Assembly: GCA_949825025.1 (NCBI GenBank)
Contig: OX463784.1
Location: 20,392,761-20,456,760 of the forward strand
Length of the DNA stretch: 64,000 bases
Reading direction: 5' to 3'
Origin: Siphlonurus alternatus
Lineage: Eukaryota > Arthropoda > Insecta > Ephemeroptera > Siphlonuridae
The notes under the pieces are model-generated. The model searched no databases and had not been told where the DNA came from. It saw nothing but the letters and a program-made list of their open reading frames with translations. Below, one piece after another: positions 1-13,801 of this stretch. The position numbers were made by a program, and so were the translations under genes. Within the stretch, counting starts at the first letter, position 1, and the number at the start of each line of letters is the position of its first letter.

Positions 1-3000
1 GATCAGGCATACTTCACGTCTGATATTTTCAAACTAGTTAAATAATAATATAATACTGAAATCGTGGAAATTTGTATGGAATTAGATTTTAATTCATTTA
101 ATTAAATATTTAGTATTTTCTTTAATTTTGTACTTTAGTTCTAAATTAACGCGATGGACTTGACAAGGAATTTTTATTGCATATTTTTTTGACATTTCAA
201 TTTTATCGTAATGTCTTTCAATCCGTTCAACCCTAAAAATCGAGGAAAAGACATTTGTTACTTAACGGTCATGATCACAAGCAAGCATAGCGTTTATGGT
301 ATGAGATTCATTCACCTTGATATTTAGGGAGGGGGTAAAATATAAAATATTTACGGGATGCATAAAGATATATTGTTAAAATACTTTATACAAAAAATTA
401 TTTAGGTTTTCCATAATCCAGAGTTCCATTGCATTATCTTGAGGAAAATTTACTGTACAAAATCGTTGATATTGGTAACCATAATACTTGCTCTGTAATC
501 CGTGTTTTTAATCATTTTGGAATACCCAACAATAAATTTGTCATAAAAAATATACACTTGTATCCACGACGTATGATAAAAATTGGAAACCGGATTGTTG
601 GCTGGTGTTGAAATAAATGTTTTTGTATCGCCTTTTTAGAGGACATTGACTTTATTCTTTTTATCTTCAAACGTTTTCTACATTTACCGCACTTACAAGA
701 TGTCGTGACTTTATTTATAAGGTGGTAACAACTGAACGTTCAATTTCCGGTAAATTCAAGCACAATGCACACATTTGTTAATTAAATGGCATTTAAAATG
801 TTATTTTTGTAATTCATAATATTAATTTGTCTTATTACTCTTATTAATGCGTTGATAATACTGTATGATTTGTAAATCAATTAATTTATTAATTACTAAA
901 TAAAAAATATTTAATTATAATTATATTTTTAAATGTGAACAAATTAATTTCAAATAAAACTGATTGAACAATTAAAAAATTAAGTGACACAGAAAAATAA
1001 AAAAAAATAAAAATGAACATTTTAAACTTCATGAAAAAAAAAAGAAAAAATTGCAATGCAATATTAATTGTGTTTTATTATTTTTTTTATTTTTTTCAAC
1101 GTTTTATATAACAAACCCCAAGCAAACCAATAAAACGTAATTCGATAACAAGTTATTTCTCTTCAATCAAAATTATCAATATACAAATTTTGATCTTAAA
1201 GTTTTTTATGCTAAACATAATCTGGGGCACCTTGTCAAATTTAATTATTAGTATTACGGTTAATTGTTAAGAAAATTGCAAGATAACCTTTCATTATAAT
1301 ATTACAGAAACTTTCTCTGATGTGATACGATACTTTAATAATATGGTTGATATAAAATGTATCAACTATTAATCCACACATAAATAAGTGTAAAATTAAT
1401 GTAAACATATTAGCAGAATCTTGTTAACCTCGTTAAAAAGTAGTAGTAAGCAACAAAAAATTTGTAATTTTTTAGCATTTATTTTTTTAATTGATAACTG
1501 GCGAGTTTTGTCTTGAAATATATTCATTACATTAATTAAAATTATCTTAGGAAAATTGAGGATTCTTGATTTTCTATTAATAATTAAACTTCATTATTTT
1601 ACATATTTAGGTACTAATTTTTCAATGTTCACAGGAATTTTAATTTACATTGATTTGCGTCAATATTTCAAACCTAAAAAGGTTAAATGCTTCTAATCCC
1701 CTGTTTTTAGTAGAAACAAGATTTTGAGTTAGTTTCTGAGATAATCTTATTTCTTATTGTAAAAGTATGGTGTGTAAATTAATTAGCCATTATTTGAAAA
1801 AATGCTGTAATGCAGAATGTATAACAAAAACTAGCTCAATTTTAGACTATTTTTAATCACCAAAATTAATAATAAAATGGAGTGTGGATCCATCAATTAA
1901 ATAGTTTTTTTTATCCATGCACCGGCCATGCCATTAAGTTTATTTTCAGTATAGCATATTTTTTTAATTTGTATGTTTAAAAATATAGGTTATCCATTTC
2001 ATATGTTGCAAATATTATTTGATCAATTTTACAATCAATACATTTATATAATCAATCAATTAACATATTCTAATATTAAGATATTGGCCTTAAGGCTATT
2101 ACAAAATAATCCACTTTCATATGATAATACATTGGTAATAAAAATGATGATACTTTTTAATGATTATTTTAAACGGTGATTATGAGGAAGTTTCTCACGA
2201 TCCAAGTTCGTCTGTAAAAAATCCCTTCACTTTGTGACTTAACTGGAGCAGACGGTACACTTCTCAACAAAGAAAAATAAACTCAGACAAATGACTGTGA
2301 ATATAATTCATTATGATAGCAATAAAATCTGGGACGATATGAAACATCTTTTCAAATATATATCAATGGAATTTCATGGGAAGTTTGTAAATTTTTACTG
2401 TTGTTTTTAATATATTAGGCCAATCAAGTACGGTTTATAAATTCTAGGAGTATAATAACAAAGTTAACAAAGAAACAAAGAGTACAACAAAGATTTAATT
2501 ATTTAGTTATTTTATTAAGAATGCGAAATGATGCAAATTATATATTACAAGTATTAAAATTTTAGTTTCTTTTTCATATTATGTTTTGCAAATTAATTAT
2601 TTACAATTTTTACAACTATTTAAAAAAATTATAAAAAAGAAACAAAAAGTAAGTGAAATATAAATTTAAACGTTCTTAACAAATCAAATCACATATTAAC
2701 AAATAATGTTAATGTCAACAAATCAACAGCACAAGTGCATTTTTCTACGTTGCACGTGTGTTTTCTTGTGGATAGAGCGTTAAAAATTGTGTAACCCGCC
2801 TATATAATTAATTTAAATATTGATTGATTGATTACTCCTTAATCAAGTATTGCAATAACGATAGTAAAGTACTTATTTGTCTATATAGTGTAATATTGAT
2901 AGTAATTTATTTGTACATTGTTTGATAGGAAAATATAAAAAAAATGTTGCACCTTTAGATGAAGGTGATTTACGTCAAATAAATGATGATAAAATAACCA

Positions 3001-3500
3001 TAAATCACATAACAAACACTTTTAAACTTGCTACAGCTGCCAAATAATAATTATAACTTTTTCATGAGATAACGCCCTATAGATCGTGAGGTTACGCCCA
3101 TTTTTTTTCACATTCACTCTCAACCGGCGGTTCGCATGAATGGATCAGACTTAACTTCATTCATTACAGGATATTTGTAATTTACTATTAAGTAACAAAT
3201 TTTTAGTAAAACAATAATATTATGACTACATTTTATAATTTTTAAATACAGGATGTTTTGTAATATGTAATATATTTTGTATGGCATTATAGGAGAAACT
3301 CCTGATTGTTAGAAGTTTGTTTTACATATATTAAAAGAGACGGGACAGTTTCAAAACCTGATATTTACAAATTTAATTTATAGCAACTTTTTTCTCAAAA
3401 GTAGATGTTATCTCAAATGTTAGATATCCGATTTTGATATCAATCAGTGGTTAAGCAACACATTAAATCATCTTTTCAACATAATTACTTGATAGATCAG
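1..3500. other. AT-rich intergenic DNA, no gene seen
   Basis: Frames here are short, A/T-driven and without family resemblance. Two slightly GC-richer patches (2180-2270 and 3060-3160) have no recognisable identity. Confidence 0.6.
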
Positions 3501-3504
3501 ATTC

Positions 3505-3533
3505 ACAAAGAGCCGGGAAGTTAAATTCAGTCG
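3505..3533. mobile_element. SINE tail fragment
   Basis: CAAAGAGCCGGGAAGTTAAA matches the tail of the tRNA-headed SINE at 20714-21125. It is cut off by the F1 foldback that starts at 3540. Confidence 0.5.
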
Positions 3534-3539
3534 TCATTT

Positions 3540-3897
3540 AATGGAGTATTGACCTCAAATTTTTTTATTGCAGAAATGGATAGAAGGTGCAAAGTTATGC
3601 TACCCTGATTTTTTTCAGATTTTTTTGAGACCGGGAACTATTTTTAAAAAATTATTGAAGGTCCTTTTTGTGACGTCACGAGGCGGCAAGTCCTACCTTT
3701 TTCTTAATGAGCGGCGTCTCGTGACGTCATGACGTCACGAAAAGGACTTTCAATAATTTAAAAAAAAAAAAATAATAAAATAAAAATTTAATAAAAATAT
3801 TTCCAGAACTGTAAAAAATCTGAAAAAAATCAGGGTAGCATAACTTTGCACCCTCTAACCAAATCTGCAATAAAAAAATTGAGGTTGATACTCCATT
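3540..3897. mobile_element. foldback family F1 (CRE-bearing), copy A
   Basis: Arms of about 160 bp run from ATGGAGTATTGACCTCAA to the inverted TTGAGGTTGATACTCCAT. They contain AAGTTATGCTACCCTGATTT and GACCGGGAACTATTTTTAAA, with the centre built around TGACGTCA at 3671, 3722 and 3730. No reading frame for a transposase. Target duplication is unclear. It interrupts a SINE-tail fragment that ends about 3533. Confidence 0.85.
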
Positions 3898-6667
3898 GTG
3901 ACCCTATATACAACAGAAAAAAACTTACCCTGCACATAACCACTGAAAACATGTTTGGAAACTTTTTTCAAACTGCAAACTTTGAAACTTTACTCGACGA
4001 CAATTCTACCCTCACCCTTCTTACGACAACATGGTACATTTTTTATATTTTGTCATTACTTAACATTTAACATCAAATTTTCTTATTTCTGTTCTGATTT
4101 TATAATAAATTTTGTTTAGTAAATAAAGACAATTTCAATGTATGATGTTTAATCTGAACAGTCAATTATCATATATATTTTTATATAATACAACAAATTC
4201 TTATTTTGACATCAATACCAATTTGCCATATCACACTTTTAAATTAAGGATTTGAATAAGCTAGGCGTTAATTAACATTTTAATTTTAATAATTTTGAGC
4301 TTGAGCCAAACCCAATTAATCTGAAATATCATATGTTTAATTATCAATAAAATAAACACATTAAAATAATTTTAAAACACGTGGTTATATCGATTGATTG
4401 CTGATATGCTGCATGGCATATTAATTTTCTAAAATTGCTTAATCAAAAAGTTACAATAATTATGATTGTGATAGCATGCTTTATTGTTTCACTACAGAAA
4501 ATATAATTTTTGCATGTTTGCACATAAATTTGTCTATCTTTTATTACCTTATAAAAATCTTAATTTTATTGCCTTTCCATACGTTTGTTTTTTTGTTGCT
4601 TACATATTTATGGTCATCCTGACAGATATTACGAAATATATTCTTTGAGAACTAGTTTCTATTAATTCTAGAATTTAAATTTTCTGATACCTTTTGACCT
4701 GCTGTATAAAAAAAAAATAATAATTTATTCAAAATTTTAAATTGAAAGTGAGTCAATCGACTAAACAAAATTAACCAATAATCGGAATGCAGTTTGAATG
4801 GTACATTGATATAATGAAATACGCTCTAATGGGTAAACCAACCATGTATTAATAGTGTATCGCACAATTATTCATGTACTATTGATCTTAATAAGAGAAA
4901 TTAGGTATTGTAAATTGTTGCTTAAATCGTGGAGTAATATTAATATATTTTTATTCTAGTTATTTAAAGCACTTCATTGTGCTTTTGAAAACAATTTAAA
5001 ATAAATGTTTGCAACAAGAAAATGGTTTAAAAACAGAGCTCCATTATATTTTAGTTCGTATTGTAGGTATTGTAAATTTTAACAAATTAATAATTATGAT
5101 TTAACTTGAATTTTAATAAATTAATTAAAATTATTTTTACATTATATTCTTTTATGATAATAATTTCTAATATTGAAATTTTATTTATTTAGACATTGTT
5201 TTATAATAATTTCGTCATTTAAATATACTATTTAATAAAAGATAAGTTAAATTAATTTATTATATGTAAATGTGTTACTTAATGAACAATTGAAATCCAT
5301 TTTTCACGTGATATAGGAAAAGGGTTTGCAGAAAATTATTAATAATAATGACATCCTTTAATTGTACTATATCTCTTAATTAAATATACAGTTTTTAAAT
5401 AATGAAATTTAAATGTAGCATGAAGCAATGAAAAATATACACAAAAGAAAAACATTATTAAAAAATAAAAGTAATGATTTCCAATTTTATACTTTATCGA
5501 ACAATCTGTACGTCATCACTCAATACGTAAATTTTTAATTTGTCACTGTGTGAGTTTATTGCCGGCGCAATAAATCAATATAATGATTTGTTTACGTTAT
5601 AAACAAACTTTCCAATGGTTACTTTGTATAATATTTGAAAATAGGATACACGTGGTGAACAAAATTGTATAACAATAATACAATATTGTATCAAGATTAA
5701 GCTTGAGTGGATTATACAATTTCGTTTACAAGGTTTTACTATAATTACAAATAAAACTTCCACATTTTTATATATATAAAATATTTACAATAAATTAAGA
5801 AGATATTTTTAATTAAAAAGAAATTAATGTTTTTTGCCAATTTAGTCAATTAAATTAATGTGCGGTGAGAAATTATAAGTCAAATTTATCATTCAATTAT
5901 AATACAGGCTTTATACTGTATTATTTCTATATTATCGTCTCTGACTCTTTAGGCTGAACCATTGAAATAGAGACAATACGATAGTGTACACTTCAGTATA
6001 GCAAGAACGCTATCTCTGCTATGTTGGAGGATGCTACCACAACATCTTTGGTAAAATTTATTTGTTGTCTGTAGTATTTTGGGACTGCTTGTATGATGTT
6101 TGTTATAATGACCTCTCCCAATAATGTCAATGTATCATTGCATATCATTCGGGGAGTTGCTCCTACAAATTAGCCAGCACTAACATACCAATTCTCCTCT
6201 ACATGCTTATATTTATGTGTAGGGCATGTTTTTACTTTAAGGATAAATATCACTTGATTGAGATTTTCGCAACTATTATTTAATTAATTATTATCAATTA
6301 TTAATTAACCATCATTAATTCTATTAATGATACTTGAGGCCTGGGACCATAAGCTTGCTATATCAATACGTGGCTTAATTATTTTAAATATTTAATTTTT
6401 GTTATAGAGTATTTCTTTTTCTGATCAGTTTTATAAAAATTGAGTTGGACGTTTACATAGCCTTATGGATGAAAACCGGAAATGTGAGGTATAAATTTAA
6501 CATGGAGTTGTTGTGAGAAAACCACTTTCTTCTTGGATTTGCACAATTAGCCATTCAGATTTAAAACTTTCTTGATATTTTGGAATTTATTTTACTTTGT
6601 TCTTCAGATTTTTTTCCATTTTTTTTCTTATTAATAAACCACAATTGGGTCTTCTAATTAATAATTA
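3898..6667. other. AT-rich intergenic DNA, no gene seen
   Basis: Nothing recognisable. A patch at 5935-6180 is GC-richer but matches no family I know and has no long frame. Confidence 0.55.
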
Positions 6668-6992
6668 CTCACCATAAGTTTCAACCTTCCGAAACCCTAA
6701 CTTAAGCGTTTCGTGGGCTTATCGTGAACGGGGGTGGCCACGGCCTTGCAATCCTTCTCAGCATTGCCTGCGACTAAGGGAAACGTGGAAACCTTAGCCA
6801 GGATGGACGCAACAGTTTTTATTAATGAACCGGAAGTGCAATGGTCCAAAGCTAGGGGAACTGTATGGTGGAAAATCGCAATGATTTACCTCTGGATGGA
6901 AAACGTAATTTCTGTTGAAAATGGTCACTCAAGATCGGCGCTGCTTAAATTCGGTGATCTGATGAGACCCGGTCAAACGCATTGCGAGAGTA
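6668..6992 (-). mobile_element. 5S-headed SINE copy
   Basis: On the minus strand: a 5S-like head (AGATCACCGAATTTAAGCAG), the central domain (TTTGGACCATTGCACTTCCG, GTTTCCACGTTTCCC) and a tail with GGCCGTGGCCACCCCCGTTC and GAAACGCTTAAGTTAGGGTT. The TTAGTACTTGGATGG part of the 5S head is deleted. The 112-codon open frame across it starts at GTG and is not a gene. Confidence 0.8.
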
Positions 6993-7420
6993 AGAAGCAA
7001 AGTATTTCTTACATCACATTACATCTCGTTGGCATACGTGACACAGTACATGAAAACTGTCATGGACATTAAAAAAATATTTTATCCTGTAATAAATTAA
7101 GTACCCTTTATGAATATATTGATCTAAATAAAAAAAAAATATAAAAATTCATTTCCTAATTAAACGAAAAACACTTTCACATGGTATGTACAACAGTAAT
7201 AACATTATATATTTGCTCTAATTATGTACCTTGTATTGAGGTCTATGTGTGCAAGTAACATACTGTCCAGATGCATTATACTCGATTGGTAACGGTGTTG
7301 GTTACGTCATACTCCAGGAATTTCTACTAACTTGTTCAACCCAAGGCGCCACAAACATCAAGTATATATCCGTTACTGTTACCTATAAATTAAACTTATT
7401 TTATAATTGTTAATTCAAAT

Positions 7421-7782
7421 TTAAGGGTAAGATAACGCCACCAATGTTAAAAAAAAATCCCTGACACAAAAATTCTGAAAAAATTTAAAATGTTCTCCTC
7501 TACACCCCTATCAGTAGCTAAAATATCAGGTATACAAATTCGATCTAGTTTTTGAGTTATGAATTTTTAAAGTTGACTACTTTAACATGGAGAAATGGAA
7601 ATCCCATGTTAAATTAATAGTCAACTTTAAAAATTCATAACTCAAAAACTAGATCGAATTTGTATACCTGATATTTTAGCTACTGATAGGGGGTGTAGAG
7701 GAGAACATTTTAAATTTTTTTCAGAATTTTTGTGTGAGGGATTTTTTTTATATAACATTGGTGGCGTTACCTTACCCTTAAC
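7421..7782. mobile_element. foldback family F2, copy A
   Basis: Arms of about 170 bp begin TTAAGGGTAAGATAACGCCA and end in the inverted GGCGTTACCTTACCCTTAA. Arms contain GAGGAGAACATTTTAAAT and AAAACTAGATCGAATTTGTA and are nearly identical to each other. The flanking TTAA could be a piggyBac-type target duplication or part of the terminus; this is inference. Confidence 0.85.
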
Positions 7783-9780
7783 AATTAAAATAATTTATCA
7801 TGCTAGGATGATACTCTGTCTCATACCATGATTTAGCGCATTCAAAAGTTTTATTTGTTGTTTTATTTTGAATGTAAATATAAAATTTATAATATCAAAT
7901 TATTTATGATAATTATTGTAAAGAAGAAAGAATTTTGAAAATTGATTTGTTAAAAAAAAAAAAACATTTTTATATTTGTACTAATAACGATGTGCAACTC
8001 CCTAACAATAATAACGTAAAATAATATTATATTTCCCAGCAAATGTGTAAGCAATCAATATTATTATGTAATTCGAGGTGATCATTTTATAATCACATAA
8101 AATAATGAATAAAGTTTTAGTGTCTGAATTAATTTAATAATATACAAATTATAGTGCAAGCAGGAAATAAAATCTTAAGAATTTGTGATTTTTGTATCTT
8201 GAGGATAATATTATTACATTAAATTTGTTATTTTATTACCCAATAATAATCATTGTTGATCTGTATAATGTAATTAATCTGGACATTTAAAATATGTACT
8301 GTAGAAAAACTTAAAATATATGTAAATGATGCGGTAAATTACACAATTAATTGTACAGTAAATTGAACTTCTTAGACATTCCTTGACGTATTATTCGGAA
8401 ATATTCTGAAATTCCTGCTGAACTTTATAAGTATTCCAAAGAATACATTCATTGCAAATGATATGTGGCTTATAATTTTTTTAAGTTTTTCTATAATATA
8501 TAATTATATATACTGGATGTAAAATATTATTAAAGATATAAAAAAAGAATTATTTTCTTAATAAGAATTTGACATACATTGATATAATCAACAATATATT
8601 TCCAATTAAACTGATATTATGGACTTGGTAATTATAAACAGTATTTTATGCTAGGAGATATATACATAGTATTATTTAAAATCTGAAAATCACGTCCAAA
8701 TCAGAGGATTTTCAACTCAAAATTCCATTTTAATATTCAGATTTTTTTTTTTATATATAATAAAAAACATTCAAGTTGCATCATAATTATAATGTGTTGT
8801 GTTAATATGTTAATCTATTAATTTAATAATTATATAAAAGTCAACACTTTCTTAATGTATATTTAATAATAATCTCATCCTAATGGACCATATACATCTA
8901 ATCTTAAAAAGTATAATCCCTTAAGCTATGGGCGTGATTGTATTCTTAATTGAATCAGATAGCTTTTTTAACTTAGAAATAAGTATAGGATTTTCTAAAG
9001 ATTAGATAGTATATATTTTAAAAGATTTTAAAGTCACATTTAGAAGTCCTATATATAGGGATTTTTACAGAGAATGTTAGAAAATTTCTCTGCTTATGAA
9101 AGAAATATTCTGAAAAAAATCTTACATCATGTAATAATTTCAAAGCAATTCTAGTTAAAGCAGACAAAGAAAATGTTATATGTTATAATAACTACTCTTG
9201 GTAATTAAAATCGATCAAAAATTATTATAATAGAACTGATACAGTGAATTTATAATCCCAATTTTAATTTATTTATTTTTTTAATTTAATTTAAACATAA
9301 TATATATTATACAAATAGTACATCATAATTTAATTTGTATATATTTTGAAATGTTTATAAAGGATTTATAATTATTATTTACCTGTTTTACATCATGGTA
9401 CAGGAATTCGTTATAAATTTTTACTGAAGATTCCTTATAAAATCCATACCAAAATCTATGAGTTCCATAAAAATTGGACAAATTGACTTGATAAAAACCT
9501 TTAATTGTTTAATTTTATTCATAAATCTGAAATAAAAATACCTTGATTGCATAGTTATTTATATAGTGTAAAACTTTGTATACTAACTTTTTTGTTTTCT
9601 TTAAAATGATTACATCAGTGGACATTGTAGTCAACAGCAAAAGCGAGTTTTTTTTTTGTAGCCACCATTACTTCATTGGTCTTTCTTGGATTACAATAAT
9701 TGTCTTCTCCATTTCCCGTCTGCTTTCTACTTTCTTGCCATCGAGATGTAATTATAAAAATTTCAAATGCACAAACTGTA
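7783..9780. other. AT-rich intergenic DNA, no gene seen
   Basis: Very AT-rich, with no repeats of note. The patch at 7205-7400, before the F2 copy, is GC-richer and unidentified. Confidence 0.55.
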
Positions 9781-10299
9781 CACCTCTGGACATCACGAAC
9801 TTCACTCCTGCCTCACTTGCTAGAGCTGTAGCTCCAATAGACTAAGACGCTAATGGAGTATTGTCCTCAATTTTTTTTATTGCAGAAATGGATAGAGGGT
9901 GCAAAGTTATGCTATCCTGATTTTTTTCAGATTTTTTTGAGACCTGGAACTATTTTTAAAAAATTATTGAAAGTCCTTTTTGTGACGTCACGCGGCGGCA
10001 AGTCCTATCTTTTTCTTAAGGAGCGGCGTCTCGTGACGTCACGAAAAGGACTTTCGATAATTTTTTAAAAATAGTTCCCGGGCTCTAAAAAATCTGAAAA
10101 AAATCAGGGTAGCATAACTTTGCACCCTCTATCCATTTCTGCAATAAAAAAAATTGAGGACAATACTCTATTTGCAATTTTGGGAGATGTAAGAAGAGCA
10201 CTCAGTCAAAAAAGTTTTGGTTCACCATGCCTCTATAGATACAGACTGCGGTAACGCCTACAAACAAAGCAGAAGTTAAGTCCATGGTGTCCAGAGATG
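9781..10299. mobile_element. foldback family F3, copy A (interrupted by F1)
   Basis: The termini CACCTCTGGACATCACGAAC and the inverted CATGGTGTCCAGAGATG are flanked by TA on both sides, the target duplication used by Tc1/mariner-like transposases. The interior matches the copies at 35943 and 36468 in reverse orientation, with an F1 element inserted at 9852-10171. Confidence 0.8.
9852..10171. mobile_element. foldback family F1, copy B, nested in an F3 element
   Basis: Same arms and centre as the copy at 3540-3897, with TGACGTCA at 9983 and 10034. It splits the F3 element 9781-10299 near its middle. Confidence 0.88.
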
Positions 10300-11055
10300 T
10301 ACCTTATAATATAATGTAGCAATTTCAAAACTATTGACCAAATGTTCAATAATTTGAATAATAAAACTCTTTTCTGATTAGTGTAATACTTCAACCCGCG
10401 ACTTCAGTCATATTTATGAATATATGATATTTTTATTTGTTATGCTTTTAAATATGCTTATATTTTTTATATTTCTTCTGAATTTTATAGTTCCCATCTG
10501 TTTTTTTCATATTTCATAATTGAAATTGCACACATAGTTCAAATACTTATAGGCCAAATCCATCTGTGAAATTTTTAAACTGAATTTCAAACAAAAGACA
10601 ATCTTTATGCTTCCAGGTACTTTCGGAAGAAATAGAATATTAATTTTACTGTAGGGCAGCGCCACGAGATTGTTGGGTTACCTGCTTACAGGATAACGCT
10701 CAAAATTTTACCTCCCCTCCCTTCCCCTACTGTTGTCATACCATACGCTTAAAAAAACATTGAAAAAATTAAAAAAAGTTAGAAAAATTGACTTTTTGGC
10801 CAGGTATAATTATTTAAGGACACGAAAATGTAGTTTGTGTATATATTCTTTATAAACTAGCAGATGATGGAAACGATATAAATGTAATAATTGCCGTCTA
10901 TAATTTATAATTAATTTTTTTCTACATATTCTCCCCTTACACGTTGTTGATGCAACACTACACTATGGTGTGATAGGCTCCTATAAAGTATGAAATATGT
11001 GTTGCATTGACATCACGTGGGCCTCGTCTATACTCCTTAATAACACCATGACTAT

Positions 11056-11235
11056 AGTTAAATTTATATTATGTTACTTCAGGAAGTTGCCGGAAATGTT
11101 TAAGCCTCTTCCTGTTTTTTTTTTTTTTTTTTTCCAGTCAAATATTCGTATTATTTTTCTACTGAAAACCTTTTCCTACAGTGTCATAAAACAAGTAGCC
11201 GGTTACTTCCAGAAATATTGTTAAATTAATTTGAG
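11056..11235. mobile_element. foldback family F5 (ACTTCCGG type), copy A
   Basis: Ends AGTTAAATTTATATTATG and GTTAAATTAATTTGAG, with inner CAGGAAGTTGCCGGAAATG and TAGCCGGTTACTTCCAG. An (T)n run occupies the centre. Confidence 0.6.
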
Positions 11236-11834
11236 TGTAATCCTCCACCACTTTCCAACACTCTCATATGGCACGTCTGCATTCCTATGCGTCCAAATTC
11301 GCATGCAGTAGTGGAAAGTAAATACATAGCTTCTGGCAAGGTAACACAAACACAATGCGATTTCTTGGAAAAGAAATTAACCACATTCTACGTGTTTAAT
11401 ATCAAGGTCTTTCAATAAATTATTATAAAAGTGCAGTTAAAAAAATGTTTGCTCTTTCATTATGTTATATCAATTTTAAATTTTTCCTTCCTTCGTTTCA
11501 TCAATTAATTAATTAAAAGGATACAAAGATATGTAATAGAATAACCAGTGCATTAAATTTAAATAAAATAAAATTAACATCAAGTATAATGTTTGATTTA
11601 AATAATAAGTAATAAAATATTTAATCAATAAAAATTTTATTAATACAATATTTTTAAAGTAATTTATATTTTATATTATTATTTTAACGAAAAAAATACT
11701 CAAAAATATGTGTAAATAATTTTTTTTTTACTCTATTTTTTAAAAATTAATTAAAGGATTACAACTACTGGTTATTATAACTATGTTACTGAGTTAACAG
11801 CAGCAGCTATTATATAATTATTTTAGTTAGTGTT

Positions 11835-11940
11835 ATATATATGACTCAATTTATGTAACTCTGACTGTAAATGAAATGAATGTATTTTGTACTAGCGAAA
11901 GCTAAATAAAAATACTTACTTACTTACTTACTTACTTACA
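11835..11940 (+). mobile_element. LINE-like 3' tail with (TACT)n
   Basis: GAATGTATTTTGTACTAGCG and AAAGCTAAATAAA are followed by (TACT)6, the format of a 5'-truncated non-LTR retrotransposon end. No reverse transcriptase sequence is nearby. Confidence 0.5.
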
Positions 11941-13033
11941 TATAATATATATTATATAACTAGGTGTCAAAGTTCATGCACACATTGCATTTGTAAAATA
12001 CCATTGTTTCTGCTGTTAGAATAATCCTTAAATAAGAAGTGACATAGGGAGTAGTAAATTATTCAAATAAAATGAAGCATGAAAATGCTGAAAATTATGA
12101 TATATAATTACGCTCAAGATGGTACTTCGAAATTTATTTATTACTATTTATTATTTTAAGATTTATTTCCATTTTTTCTTTGGAAAAATAGCCTCATATA
12201 TTGCACCTGCAGGACTTAAATAAAAATTGTTTTATTTTTCCATTAGATAAAGCTAGTTGTAAGCACCATAGGATACTATTAATTAACTTGTACTAAATAT
12301 TTGCACTTAATTCAAAACAATACATTAATGAAACCCCATGAAAAAAACAAATTTCAAAAATTTTCACATTAATTTGCAATTTATTAAAATGTTACGTAAT
12401 AATAATTTACCATATGATATTAAAAAAAATTAAACTAACTTAAGGGAAAGTTAATATAAAATAATTAAGTTCATAATAAACGATGATGAAAGTAGTGCAA
12501 TAATAATTTCAATGATCAAGCATAGCTAACTTGCAAGCTGGTCTTTCTGATGTAATAAAATATATTCAAAGTCACCATACAAAACTACTTAAATCCTGAT
12601 ACTTTCTTGTATGACGTCATCAATTTTATCATGACTTTGAACTATTTTATGATGTAATTCATTGAAATATATTATAGTCATTGCTTACAGTACCAATATT
12701 CTATTTAAGCTATTATAATTTACTCCCTTATTGTCCGTATATGCATGAAAAGATTCAGACAATATTTGTAATAGAAAATTCATTCAAGTTATTCATTGAA
12801 TACGATATCTAAATCTATATTGAATTTCTATGGTTTAAAAATTTAATAGGACAAGTTCAATGTTGAAGTTATGTAATAATATCCACTTTCTTAATAACTC
12901 TTTGGGAATAATCGACCATGATACCATGATTAACTATAATATATATTGAACCGATTTTAAATTACCATTCTTCAATATATATTACCGTATAATACAAACA
13001 GCCCAAAAGTTAACTCCTGGTCTAAATATACAG

Positions 13034-13153
13034 TCATCGCCTCGGAAAATTTCCCTTTACAACTTTTACTATGCCCAGTAATAACAATTAACACAGGGTA
13101 TGGTGATTACTGATTAACAAGGCTGCAAGTGGGAAATTTTCCAAAGCAACGAG
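13034..13153. repeat. imperfect inverted repeat
   Basis: TCATCGCCTCGGAAAATTTC on the left and GAAATTTTCCAAAGCAACGA on the right, enclosing about 75 bp. Possibly an old foldback element. Confidence 0.45.
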
Positions 13154-13456
13154 TGTACATGTATTGTAAATAACTCAACTGGCAAGAATGGAAATGATGA
13201 ATTTTTGATGTTGTTGAATAGAGGATCTTAAATTATACATAAGATTTTTTTTTAATCCAAAGAGCTCAAAATTGAAGTTTAAGGCACACGTAATTATCAT
13301 GAAAAGCCATTTCGTATCCTTAATTGTGAGTTATAATAGATTTTACATTCATGTGCAGTTTTACAGCGTAACTTACTAATATAAATTTCTGAAGATTTTA
13401 ATAAAAATAATTTTCCATTAACATTTATTGCACAAGCTTTTTATTAGAATGTGTGA

Positions 13457-13801
13457 TATATCGCCTTCTTACGGAATAATTTCTGCTTAAAACGATTTTG
13501 TTGCAATAATGAGCTATCTGCTATCTCAAGTGAGCGCAACAATCACTACGTTTACATGACGGTGTTCAATCACTACTTTTACATGATGGTGTTTATTACG
13601 GATCCGTTGACGACGGATAATGTTATTCTTATGAGGCGTTGTCAACGGATACGCATTAAACACCGTCATGTGAACGTAGTGAATTAGCTTTACTTCATAT
13701 CGATTCAAAGCTCATAATTGCGCTCACCTGAAACAACAGATAGCTCATTATTACAATGAAGTTGTGGTAAGCAGATAGCACATTATTCCTGCCGAGGTAT
13801 G
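13457..13801. mobile_element. foldback family F4, copy with nested element
   Basis: Contains TGCAATAATGAGCTATCTGC and GTGAGCGCAACAAT on the left and GCGCTCACCTGAAAC with GCAGATAGCACATTATTCC on the right, matching 42882-43081. A second inverted-repeat element (13544-13681) is inserted at its centre. Confidence 0.75.
13544..13681. mobile_element. small TIR element nested in F4
   Basis: Termini CACTACGTTTACATGACGGT and the inverted ACCGTCATGTGAACGTAGTG. It is flanked by AAT on each side, a possible 3-bp duplication. Parts recur at 22739-22790, 25980-26020 and 62247-62300, so the family is dispersed. Confidence 0.75.

Noticed and set aside
6734..7072. 112-codon open frame
   Set aside because: It starts at GTG and reads the antisense of a 5S-headed SINE; the reading frame is not kept in the other copies.
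9576..10068. Frames of 71-89 codons around 9.6-10.1 kb
   Set aside because: The second matches a frame at 36045-36245 only because both lie in F1 foldback arms; the first runs into an F3 end.
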